NCBI GenBank assembly: GCA_023388055.1 | Contig: JAEWGW010000025.1 | Coordinates: 372,001 to 436,000 of the forward strand | Reading direction: 5' to 3' | Source of the DNA: Bacillota bacterium | Lineage (GTDB): Bacteria; Bacillota; Bacilli; Paenibacillales; NBRC-103111 | DNA length: 64,000 nt | Part shown: positions 7,597 through 16,100 of the stretch, in pieces | How the letters are laid out: every line of letters begins with the position of its first letter | Numbering within the stretch: position 1 is the stretch's first letter | Program-made: the position numbers and the translations under genes | The notes under the pieces: generated by a model | The model's input: only the letters and a program-made list of their open reading frames with translations | Database searches by the model: none | Told to the model about the DNA's origin: nothing

Positions 7597-9216
7597 TTGA
7601 AGAAGTTTACAAGTTTGCTGATTCTTGCATTAGTATTGTCATTGTCCGGCTTTCAACATGTTTTCGCCGAAGGCCTGCGTGCAACAGTTGATCTGAATAA
7701 TACCAACGGCCTGGTATCCGTGGCAGGTCAAGGAGCAACGCCGGGATCTGCCGTTACCTTGCAGGTGATGAGTCCTGCAGGAAAGCTGGATATGATTGAC
7801 CAGACAACGGCTGATGCTGAAGGGGATTTTTCATTTCAATACAAAACTGTTCTTAGCGTTGAAGGAACATACACCGTGAAAATCGGCGGTGGAGGTATAA
7901 CCGGAGTTGTCTCCCAGAGCGTAAAATATACAAAGCCGGGAACGGAGCCGACACCAACACCGGAGCCAACGGTAACACCAAGCCCAACACCAACACCGGA
8001 ATCAACTCCTGATTCCACTACCTCAGGTGGCGGTTCTGTCCCAACCTCCACTCCATCTGTACCTGTTAACACCGATGGTTCCGTCTCCGTCACCCTGCCA
8101 GGCAAGTTCAATGAAACAACCCAACGCCAGGAAGCGGCGCTTTCCCTGACTGCGCTGCAGGATGCATTGGGCAAGGCAGTGGCTGGAACAGACGGGATCA
8201 AAAAAGTAACGCTGAAGCTGGACGGCACCGCCGGTGCTTACCTGGTGCAGCTGCCGGTGGAGGCGCTGCGCGCGGCTGGCAGCAAGCATGAGCTGACCCT
8301 GTTCAGCAGTGCAGGCGAGGTCACGCTGCCTTCCTCCATGCTGAGCACCTTGGAGCTGAAGTCCGGCACCACTGTTGCCATTTCCCTGACAACCGGTAAG
8401 CCAGAGCATGCGGCGGACAAGAAGGTCATTGATGTGTCGCTCCTTCTGGATGGCAAAGCTGCTGCTTGGAGCAACACGAGCGCACCTGTACAGGTAGCGA
8501 TTCCGTATCAACCGGCTGCAGGTGAGGATGTGGAGAAGCTGTCCGTCACCTATATCGCTGCATCCGGGGAGCGGACGCCGGTTTATAACGGCCGCTTCGA
8601 TGCGAAGAAGGGAGCTGTGGTATTTACCACCTCTCACTTCAGCAAGTTTGCGGTTACCTACACGCCCAAAACCTTTAGCGACCTGGAAAATTACACCTGG
8701 TCCAAACAGGCGGTTGAGGTGCTGGCTTCCAAGGGGATCATCAACGGCACCAACGATACGCTGAAAACCTATGATCCGGCCAAATCTGTGACCCGCGCCG
8801 ATTATACGGTATTGCTGGTCAAAACACTGGGACTTACTGCTGAAGCAACCGAGAACTTCAAGGATGTTGCTTCCGGGAACTATTATGCCGAAGCAGTAGC
8901 GGTTGCCAAAAAGCTGGGCATCGCGCAAGGCGGGGAGGATGACAGCTTTAATCCACAGGCTCCCGTCACGCGGCAGGACATGATGGCCTTGACCGTGCGG
9001 GCCCTCAAGGCTGCCGGCTATTCCCTCAACGGAACAGCCAATGCGCTGGATGCTTTTACTGACAAAGCGGATGTAGCGGCTTACGCTCGTGATGCGGCGG
9101 CGGCCTTGGTTTCCGCCAAGCTCATTGACGGCTACAACGGGCAAATTCATCCCCTGGGTCAAGCCACCCGGGCCGAAACAGCCGTGTTTATGTACCGGAT
9201 TTATATGCTGCAATAG
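7597..9216 (+). CDS. Non-catalytic SLH-domain surface protein
   Basis: A 539-residue secreted wall-binding protein without a recognisable enzyme domain. It has a signal peptide (about 1-24), an Ig-like domain (about 26-110), a Pro/Thr linker made of PTPTPEP-type repeats (about 113-150) and a beta-rich domain (about 155-355) of the kind often found before SLH modules. Three SLH modules follow (about 360-539), recognisable by FSDLENYTW, FKDVASGNYYAEAV and FTDKADVAAYA with TRA/TRQ motifs. SLH modules bind pyruvylated secondary wall polymers. The start is TTG at 7597, six bases after GGAGGAGGG. It lies 91 bases behind the PL11 gene with no terminator between and a strong one behind it. The pair is probably one transcript, which suggests it tethers or displays the lyase; that is inference. 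Confidence 0.85.
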   Translation: MKKFTSLLILALVLSLSGFQHVFAEGLRATVDLNNTNGLVSVAGQGATPGSAVTLQVMSPAGKLDMIDQTTADAEGDFSFQYKTVLSVEGTYTVKIGGGGITGVVSQSVKYTKPGTEPTPTPEPTVTPSPTPTPESTPDSTTSGGGSVPTSTPSVPVNTDGSVSVTLPGKFNETTQRQEAALSLTALQDALGKAVAGTDGIKKVTLKLDGTAGAYLVQLPVEALRAAGSKHELTLFSSAGEVTLPSSMLSTLELKSGTTVAISLTTGKPEHAADKKVIDVSLLLDGKAAAWSNTSAPVQVAIPYQPAAGEDVEKLSVTYIAASGERTPVYNGRFDAKKGAVVFTTSHFSKFAVTYTPKTFSDLENYTWSKQAVEVLASKGIINGTNDTLKTYDPAKSVTRADYTVLLVKTLGLTAEATENFKDVASGNYYAEAVAVAKKLGIAQGGEDDSFNPQAPVTRQDMMALTVRALKAAGYSLNGTANALDAFTDKADVAAYARDAAAALVSAKLIDGYNGQIHPLGQATRAETAVFMYRIYMLQ

Positions 9217-9235
9217 GTTATCTATCATGTAAGTA

Positions 9236-9280
9236 AAACCGTCCGTCTGCCGCACACCTGTGCGGAGGCGGGCGGTTTTT
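9236..9280 (+). terminator. Strong terminator of the PL11-SLH unit
   Basis: A long GC-rich stem with ACCG...CCGCACA pairing TGTGCGG...CGGT, followed by TTTTT, starts 20 bases after the SLH-protein stop. Confidence 0.93.
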
Positions 9281-9296
9281 GCCTTCCTCCGGCGGC

Positions 9297-9480
9297 TAAC
9301 GGAATTCAGGAGCGCTTAGAGGCTAAATCCGGCGTATATGTTGCTTTAACGGAACTCAGCGACTGTTAGCGAAGATTTTCGCCGCCTAATTCCACCCCAA
9401 GCCCACGTAAGGGCGTCTGAGTTCCTTTAGAATGCGGGCAGACGGTTTTTCGGCGTTTAAGAGTCGCTGAGTTCCGTTAG
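9297..9480. repeat. Intergenic inverted repeats of TAACGGAACTCAGCGACT
   Basis: The 18-mer TAACGGAACTCAGCGACT (9347-9364) recurs exactly in inverse orientation at 9462-9479. Weaker copies lie at 9297 (TAACGGAATTCAGGAGCGCT) and, inverted, near 9410 (GTCTGAGTTCCTTTAG). The arms are about 100 bases apart. Related TAACGGA/TCCGTTA elements lie at 23.3, 27.1, 50.1 and 57.4 kb. The rest of the 405-base gap holds no gene. Confidence 0.75.
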
Positions 9481-9621
9481 CGGTGAAGGCGTTGTAGATA
9501 GTGCGAAGCCCCCGAAGCCCCACTCGGAGAGCAGCGCCTCCTTGACGCCACTTTACACGCAAGGGATAATGAGGATATTCAAGCAGAACGAGTTATTTTC
9601 TGGAAGAAGGAAGGTCGGTTT

Positions 9622-10500
9622 ATGAAAACGACAATCAAGGATTTTGCGTTGTCGGACACTGCTGCGGTGATCCGCAAGCGGATGTCCGTCCGGAACTACG
9701 CGGCGCGTCCGATCAGTGAGGAAGACTATGAGGCGATTGCCCAGTATGCGGCTGATCCAAGCCGGCTCACCGGACCCTTCGGCGGCATCACCCGATTGGA
9801 TGTGGTGAAGGTCACCGGCGCCGTTTCGGAAAAGGGGATCAAGCTGGGGACCTACGGGATGATCAAGAATCCCCAGGCGTATCTGGTGGGGGTTATACCC
9901 AAGGACAACAACAAAACCGCGCTGCTGGATTTTGGCTACGCCTTCGAGAAGCTGGTGCTGTTCCTGACTGACAGGGGAATCGGCACATGCTGGATGGGCG
10001 GCACCTTCAACCGCAATTCCTTCGGCAGGGAAATCAATCTGGCCGATCAGGAAACCATTCCTTGCATCACGCCCATCGGCTACCCGCAAGGAAAGGAAGG
10101 TTTGCTCCGGTCCGCTATGCGGACCCTGGTGAAGGCCGATAACAAAAAAGGCTGGAGCGAGCTGTTTTGTGATGGCGCTTTTGGCCGTCCTCTGGAGGAG
10201 AAGGCTGCAGGAGCCTTTGCTTTGGCGGTGGAGATGGTCCGTCTGGGGCCTTCCGCATCCAACAAACAGCCCTGGCGGCTTGTGCTGTCTGAGGACCGGA
10301 CAGCCGTCCACCTGTACCTGGCGCATACTCCAAATTACAGTGAAGTGATGCAGCGGACGGACATGGGTATTGCTATGAGCCATTTTGAGCTGGGATGCGG
10401 CGAGGCGGAAGTAGAGGGAAGCTGGGTGCAGCGGGATCCCCAGCTTGTGCTGCCGGATGCCCGGACGGAATATATCGCCAGTTGGGTGGTTAAAGCCTGA
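9622..10500 (+). CDS. Nitroreductase-family protein (TM1586-like)
   Basis: A 292-residue cytoplasmic protein resembling the putative TM nitroreductase family, in which two half-domains of nitroreductase fold sit in one chain. Recognisable parts are IRKRMSVRNYAARPISEEDY (FMN-phosphate-binding type N-terminus, about 17-36), FAFEKLV-like GYAFEKLVLFLTDRGIGTCW (about 108-127) and the second half with LAVEMVRLGPSASNKQPWRL (about 200-219). The family is expected to be FMN-dependent and to reduce unknown substrates. The ATG at 9622 follows GAAGGAAGG. It is a stand-alone unit between the SLH-protein terminator and its own bidirectional terminator. No link to pectin breakdown is visible beyond location. 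Confidence 0.85.
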   Translation: MKTTIKDFALSDTAAVIRKRMSVRNYAARPISEEDYEAIAQYAADPSRLTGPFGGITRLDVVKVTGAVSEKGIKLGTYGMIKNPQAYLVGVIPKDNNKTALLDFGYAFEKLVLFLTDRGIGTCWMGGTFNRNSFGREINLADQETIPCITPIGYPQGKEGLLRSAMRTLVKADNKKGWSELFCDGAFGRPLEEKAAGAFALAVEMVRLGPSASNKQPWRLVLSEDRTAVHLYLAHTPNYSEVMQRTDMGIAMSHFELGCGEAEVEGSWVQRDPQLVLPDARTEYIASWVVKA

Positions 10501-10518
10501 CCGGCACCAACCAGCACC

Positions 10519-10555
10519 AAAAGCCCTCTCCCATTACAAAGGGAAAGGGCTTTTT
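10519..10555. terminator. Bidirectional terminator between convergent genes
   Basis: AAAAGCCCTCTCCC ... GGGAAAGGGCTTTTT separates the nitroreductase gene from the reverse-strand dehydrogenase. A- and T-runs on the two sides allow use from both strands. Confidence 0.88.
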
Positions 10556-10572
10556 GCTTTGGCGGCGACCAG

Positions 10573-11715
10573 CTAAGGCTTCAGCAGCACCTTAATCGCA
10601 TGATCCTCTTTTTTATCGAAAATATGGTATCCATGCTCCGCTTCGCTCAAGGGAAGGGTATGCGAGATAATATCCGTCGGGTCGAATACCTCCTCCTTAA
10701 TTTGCCGGTACAGCTCCGGCACGAAGTGAATGACCGGCGCCTGTCCCATCCGAAGCGTAATGTTCCGGGCGAATAAATCGCCGAAGGGAAAGGCGTTGTA
10801 ATTCATGCCATAAACCCCGGTAACCTGAATGGTGCCGCCCTTGCGCACCAGCTTGGTAGCCATCCGGAACGCGCCGAGGCCTCCACCCTGAAGCTTCAGT
10901 AGGGTTTCCACCACCTCAAGCACAGTTTTTTCCGCATCCAGCCCCACGCAGTCAATGACCACATCCGCTCCGCCCCCGGTGAGCTCCTCCAGATGCCCCA
11001 GCAGATTATCCATGGTTTTGAAGTTGAAGGCCTCCACCTTGTTGGTGCGCCGGGCATGTTCCAGCCGGTAATCCACATGATCCACGGCAATGACCCGCTT
11101 CGCTCCTTTTTGCCAGGCAAACTTTTGCGCCAGAAGCCCCACCGGTCCGCATCCCAGAATGATAACGGTATCCCCGTCCTTCACCCCGGCGTTCACCACA
11201 CTCCAATAGGCCGTAGGCACAATATCGGAGAGGAACAGCAGCTTTTCATCCGGCAGCTCGGCATCCTCCGGCACCTTAAATGGCATAAAGTTGGCGTAGG
11301 GGACCCGTATATATTCCGCCTGGCCTCCCGGATAACCCCCATAGGTATCGCTGTAGCCGAAATATCCTCCGGTATCCCCATGCAGGAACGGATTGCTTTC
11401 GTCGCATTGGCTCTCCAACTGGTGGGTGCAATACCAGCACTGGCCGCAGGACACATTGAAGGGAATAATGACCCGGTCGCCTTTTTTAACGCTGGTGACC
11501 TCCGGTCCCGCCTCCTCCACAATGCCCATCGGCTCGTGGCCGATCACGAAGTCCTTGGGAGTATTGGGGATTTCCCCGTTAAACAGATGCAGATCCGACC
11601 CGCAGATGGTGGTGGAGGTGATGCGGACAAGGATATCATCAGGCTTTTGCAGCGTGGGATCGGCCACCTCCCGGACCTTGACCCGGCGCATGCCCTGGTA
11701 AGTTAAAGCTTTCAT
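10573..11715 (-). CDS. Zinc-dependent alcohol/formaldehyde dehydrogenase-like protein
   Basis: A 380-residue medium-chain dehydrogenase using NAD(P). Catalytic-zinc ligands are in CGSDLH (about 38) and GHEPMG (about 61). The structural-zinc cysteines are in CGQCWYCTHQLESQC (about 88-102). The nucleotide-binding motif is GCGPVGLLAQ (about 187) followed by DHVDYR. The spacing and the GGADVVIDCVG stretch match the glutathione-independent formaldehyde-dehydrogenase-like branch. The substrate cannot be read from the sequence. The start ATG at 11715 is chosen because AAAGGAG lies 10 bases before it; an ATG three codons upstream is too close to that site. It is divergent from the CE7 esterase, the two starts being 221 bases apart. 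Confidence 0.88.
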   Translation of the reverse strand: MKALTYQGMRRVKVREVADPTLQKPDDILVRITSTTICGSDLHLFNGEIPNTPKDFVIGHEPMGIVEEAGPEVTSVKKGDRVIIPFNVSCGQCWYCTHQLESQCDESNPFLHGDTGGYFGYSDTYGGYPGGQAEYIRVPYANFMPFKVPEDAELPDEKLLFLSDIVPTAYWSVVNAGVKDGDTVIILGCGPVGLLAQKFAWQKGAKRVIAVDHVDYRLEHARRTNKVEAFNFKTMDNLLGHLEELTGGGADVVIDCVGLDAEKTVLEVVETLLKLQGGGLGAFRMATKLVRKGGTIQVTGVYGMNYNAFPFGDLFARNITLRMGQAPVIHFVPELYRQIKEEVFDPTDIISHTLPLSEAEHGYHIFDKKEDHAIKVLLKP

Positions 11716-11936
11716 TCGTTTCATTCTCCTTTGTGTTTCGATATTTTGCCTAGCATTTCCAAAGGGATCGATCCATATGCCAAAAACGGATAACGGCTTC
11801 ATCTCTTTTGTTCCATGTTCACCTGTTTGTCCAGAACCTTTGCAAATCCCCTGAAAAATCTGAGAAAAATGATTGATTTTCCAAACGGCCCGCCCCATAA
11901 TGAAACCCGGAACAGGTTGAAACAGGAGGAAGAGCA

Positions 11937-12887
11937 ATGACGTTTATTGAGACGAGAATCAAGGATCTTCATGCGCATTTTCCCAATCTGCACGCCCCGC
12001 AGGATCTGGATGTTTTCTGGACGGACGTGCTGGCGGAAACAAGAGAGAAGCCTTTATCCGGTACCCGTCAAGCGATGCCTACCCCGCTTCAGGGAGTGGC
12101 TGCTTACGATGTAGTCTACCAGGGGATTGACGGCACCCCTATTCACGGGATTTATCTGGTGCCTGAATTTATGGGGAAGGACCAGTATCCCTGTGTCGTG
12201 TATTACCACGGGTATACCGGCAGCCGCGGAATGCCCGAGCATTTCGCTCATTATCTGTTGGCCGGGCTGGCTGTCTTCTCTATTGATATCCGCGGCCAAG
12301 GCGGTGAAACCGGTGATCTGGCTCCCCTTGAAGGCGGCAAAACCAGAGGCTGGGTGACCCGCGGCATCACCGATCCCCACAAAAGCTACTACAAATCCTA
12401 TATTACCGATGCCATCCGTGCGGTAGATTGGGTGCTGGAGCAACCGGAGGTCGATCCCGCCCATGTCGGGGTAGCCGGAGGAAGCCAAGGCGGAGGCCTT
12501 GCTCTTATCGTCAGCGCCGTGGGCTGCAGGCATAGCTTTGCCGTGGCGGATATCCCGAATTTATGCTATCTGGATTGGGCTGTCTTCAACACCACCGGCT
12601 CCTTGACGGAAGTGGCGGACTACATCGGGCGTTATCCCGAGCAGATGGAGACGGCGCTTCATACCCTCAGCTACTTCGACAACGCGGTGCTGGCTGACCG
12701 CATCCGCATTCCCGTGCTGGTGAGCGTCGGATTGAAGGACACGGTTTGTCCGCCAGAATCGGTGTTTGCCGCTTATAACCGCATTGAGTCGGAGAAGCAG
12801 ATCGAGATTTTCCCGTCCCACGGACATGCCACCGGTCCGAAGCATGTGCGCACGGTGCTGGAATTTATCTGCAAGCAGGTATTTTGA
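11937..12887 (+). CDS. CE7 acetyl xylan esterase / cephalosporin-C deacetylase
   Basis: A 316-residue alpha/beta-hydrolase of carbohydrate esterase family 7, which removes acetyl groups from xylo-oligosaccharides and cephalosporin C. The catalytic triad is visible: Ser183 in GGSQGGG, Asp268 in LKDTVCPP and His297 in SHGHATG. These positions are within two residues of those known for the Bacillus pumilus enzyme. RGQGGE (about 122) and YYHGYTGS (about 83) are further family marks. There is no signal peptide, as is usual for this intracellular family, so it would act on imported oligosaccharides. The start follows GGAGGAAGAG. It stands just upstream of the two surface GH43 genes and fits side-chain deacetylation in the same pathway. 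A terminator follows. Confidence 0.93.
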   Translation: MTFIETRIKDLHAHFPNLHAPQDLDVFWTDVLAETREKPLSGTRQAMPTPLQGVAAYDVVYQGIDGTPIHGIYLVPEFMGKDQYPCVVYYHGYTGSRGMPEHFAHYLLAGLAVFSIDIRGQGGETGDLAPLEGGKTRGWVTRGITDPHKSYYKSYITDAIRAVDWVLEQPEVDPAHVGVAGGSQGGGLALIVSAVGCRHSFAVADIPNLCYLDWAVFNTTGSLTEVADYIGRYPEQMETALHTLSYFDNAVLADRIRIPVLVSVGLKDTVCPPESVFAAYNRIESEKQIEIFPSHGHATGPKHVRTVLEFICKQVF

Positions 12888-12934
12888 TGAAAAGGGCCAT
12901 TGGCTGCTGAAGCAGCCGTTCTATGGCTAAACGC

Positions 12935-12966
12935 ACCGCCGGAAGATGGTTTCCGGCGGTATTTTG
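12935..12966 (+). terminator. Terminator of the CE7 esterase gene
   Basis: ACCGCCGGAA-GATGG-TTTCCGGCGGT hairpin followed by ATTTTG, 48 bases after the stop. Confidence 0.82.
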
Positions 12967-13105
12967 CATGCGGTCGGTTACACCGCGCAGAGGAAGATTC
13001 AGGAAAAAACAAAAAATTGTATAGAAAAACCTAAAGATTTTTAAGGCTTGGAAAGAGCGGTCATCATACACTGTAAACATCCAGTCAAACACATTTTTTA
13101 TAAAA

Positions 13106-13119
13106 TGTAAGCGGTTTAT
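13106..13119 (+). promoter_or_regulatory. Operator-like site upstream of giant GH43 protein 1
   Basis: TGTAAGCGGTTTAT, 67 bases before the start codon and directly behind an AT-rich TTTTTTATAAAAT that could contain a -10 box. It shares TGWAAGCGGTTWAW with the sites at 4070 and 18167. Confidence 0.6.
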
Positions 13120-13185
13120 CAAAACGGTCGTTTCCTGTCTGCCCAAATGCTCCGCACCAAATCCCTTAAGGAGGAAGTTGATGTA

Positions 13186-16100
13186 ATGAGGAAAACGGGT
13201 TTATTTGTTTTGTCCGTGGCGGTGCTTCTGGCTACGATACTGGTCAATGTGGGCCAGGGGACGAATATCGCCTATGCGGATGCATCCGCGCATTATCTGA
13301 ACCCGCTGATGAAAGGCGCCGACCCCACCATCGAACGGCAGGACGACGGCTACTATTATTCGGCAGCCGGAGACGGCAATGTGGTATTGAAGCGGCATGA
13401 AACCATACTAGGTGTGTCCGTCGCGAAGAGCAAGGAGGTATGGAAGCGGCCGGATAACTTGGAATTTATCTGGGGCCCCGATGCCCACCGGATCGACGGC
13501 AAATGGTACATTTATTTCGCCTCCGGTCCGAAGGTAAGTGATGAAGCGGGACGTTTTGCCTATGGCCATCCCAGCTCCTATGTGCTGGAGAACAGCTCGC
13601 CCGATCCCTTCGAGGGGACCTGGGAGCTGAAGGGGTCCTATGATAACGGGGACGGGCTTACCCCCCAAGCGGGTCTGCTGAATACCCAAAGCTACGGGCT
13701 GCCTCTTGGTTTTGTCACCATCAAAGGGCAGAGATACATGAGCTACACCAAATACTTCTATTTTACCGATCCGGCAACAGGAGAACAGAGATTCGACGAA
13801 TGCCCCACCATTGTCAAGATGAAAAACCCGTGGACCCTGGAGGGTGAAGAGATTACGCTGGCCCGGCCCACCTATGACTGGGAAAAGTACGTGGATAATG
13901 TGAATGAGGGCGCAGCTGTGGTAGAGCGCAACGGGAAGGTGTTTTTTGCGTATTCCGCCAGCAGCTACACCCATGACAACTACGCTGTTGGCCTGTCCTG
14001 GGCGGATCTGACACAGGATGTGGAGAAGGAATCTTCATGGATCAAACATCCTGTGCCGATTATGAAGCGTTCGGATGAAAACGGTTCCTATTCCACTGGT
14101 TCGCCGTTATTCCTGAAGTCCGAGGATGGTACAGAAGACTGGAATACCTATCATGGTATCCCCACCCATAGTCAAGGCGGCAAGAACAGAGAGGTTCGCG
14201 CCCAACGGATCAATTGGGACGACAATGACTTCATCAATCTGGGTATTCCGTCCAACCCCGGCACCGTGCTGAGCCGCCCTTCCGGGGAGGAAAAAAGCGA
14301 AATTTATGAAGCGGAGGACGCAGTATTATCAGGAGTGGCAAGGGCTACCATGAACAGCATCTATGCCTCATCCGGCCGCTACGCCCGGTACAGCAATGGC
14401 AGTGACAGCGACTATACGGAGTTTACCATCAACACGGATGCTGGCGGGACTTATTCCCTGGACTTCCGTTACAACAACAATACGGCAGATCCGGTTACCA
14501 TGACACTGGGCGTGAACGGACAGGCTCCTGAGCCGCTTGTTTTCCCGTCCAACGCCGGACCCGAGAACAAACTGAACTTCTATATGAAAACTGTTCACAA
14601 CATTCAACTGAACAGCGGCAGCAACACCGTGCGACTTTCCGGCAAAAGCGCGTTGGGGCTGGATGCCATCATTGTCAAGAAAAGCGTCTTGTATGAAGCG
14701 GAAAACGCAGCGCTGTTTGGTGGTGCGGCAGTGGCTCAAGCTAATCCCGGCTACAGCGGTTCAGGCTATGCCGGAGGCTTCACCGGCTCTGATGCAGCGG
14801 CCAGCTTCGCGGTAAATGCTCCCCATGCAGGCAGCTATTCGGTCAAGCTGGCCTACGGCCAAGGAACGGAGAATGATGGAGCCCTGACCATGTATGTGAA
14901 TGGCGTCAGGATCAAAAAAACCGATTTTTACGGTTTGAAGCAATGGGACAAATGGGCCGACCGGTATGACAACGTTTTTCTGAAAGAGGGAAGCAATGTT
15001 ATTACCTACAAACGCGACAGCGGCGATACGGCCAATGTGAATCTGGATTATATCACGGTAACCGAAGCGGCCACCTGGACCTATGAGGCGGAATCCGCCA
15101 TAACCGCTGGAGAAGCCGGAACCGTTCAAGCTTTGGATGGGAATACGGGAACGGGCTATGTGAGCGGCTTGAACCAACTAAACGCGTCTGTGGAATTCCC
15201 GGTGAACGTGGAATATGCGGCTTCCTATGATCTTAAGCTGCGCTATGCCACAGAGACAGGCGGCAAAACCCTGGCAGTAGAGGTAAACGGTGCGCCTGTT
15301 CAGGAGGTGGTCCTCCCTCCTTCCGGCGGTGCTGCGGTGTGGAAGGAGCAGGTGGTAACCGTTCCTCTGAACAAGGGAAAAAACAGCATCATCTATAAGA
15401 ATACAGACGGAGATTCCGGTATTATTCGTATCGATAATGTCCATCTGAACAAACGCACCCCCTGGAAGTATCAGGCGGAGACGGCAATTCTTACAGGCAC
15501 ACCGGGGACCGGACGGGACCGCCTGTGGTTTGAGGGCAACGGTTATGCCGGTTTATTCCAGAAAAAAGGGGATGCCATCAGCTTTGAGGTGAATGTTCCT
15601 TATACGGCGGACTATACGTCAACCCTTCGCTATTCGGGTGTACAGTCGACGAACCGGACTATGAGCATGTACGTGAACGGCCAACGGATCAAGCAGGTTT
15701 CCCTGCCGCCCACAGCCAATTGGGACATCTGGGCCGACGCCACCGAGACGGTCAGGCTGAAAGCCGGGAAGAACAGCATTGAATTCCGCCGTGAGGATGG
15801 GGATACCGGACAGCTAAACATGGACAGCCTGACCCTGGATAAGTTCAGCGGGGGATTCATGAATACGGCGGCCAAGGAGCTTAACCCCGAGAAGATGGTG
15901 AAAATCCAGCCGAAGCACAGTGGCAAGGCGCTGAGTGTAGCCGGCGAAAAGTACAATCAGGGTGCTGCCGTCATCCAATTTTCTAATGGGGAAACCAATA
16001 GCCAGCTGATGCGGTTCGTGGATCTGGGAACAGGCTATTACCGGATTCTGATCATGCGTGGCGCGCGTTTCCTGGATATTAAGCCGGGTTCGGCGACTCA

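Noticed and set aside
8023..9255. Reverse-strand open frame of 410 codons over the SLH protein
   Set aside because: The forward frame has a signal peptide and three SLH modules. The reverse frame is Gly/Arg-rich without domains.
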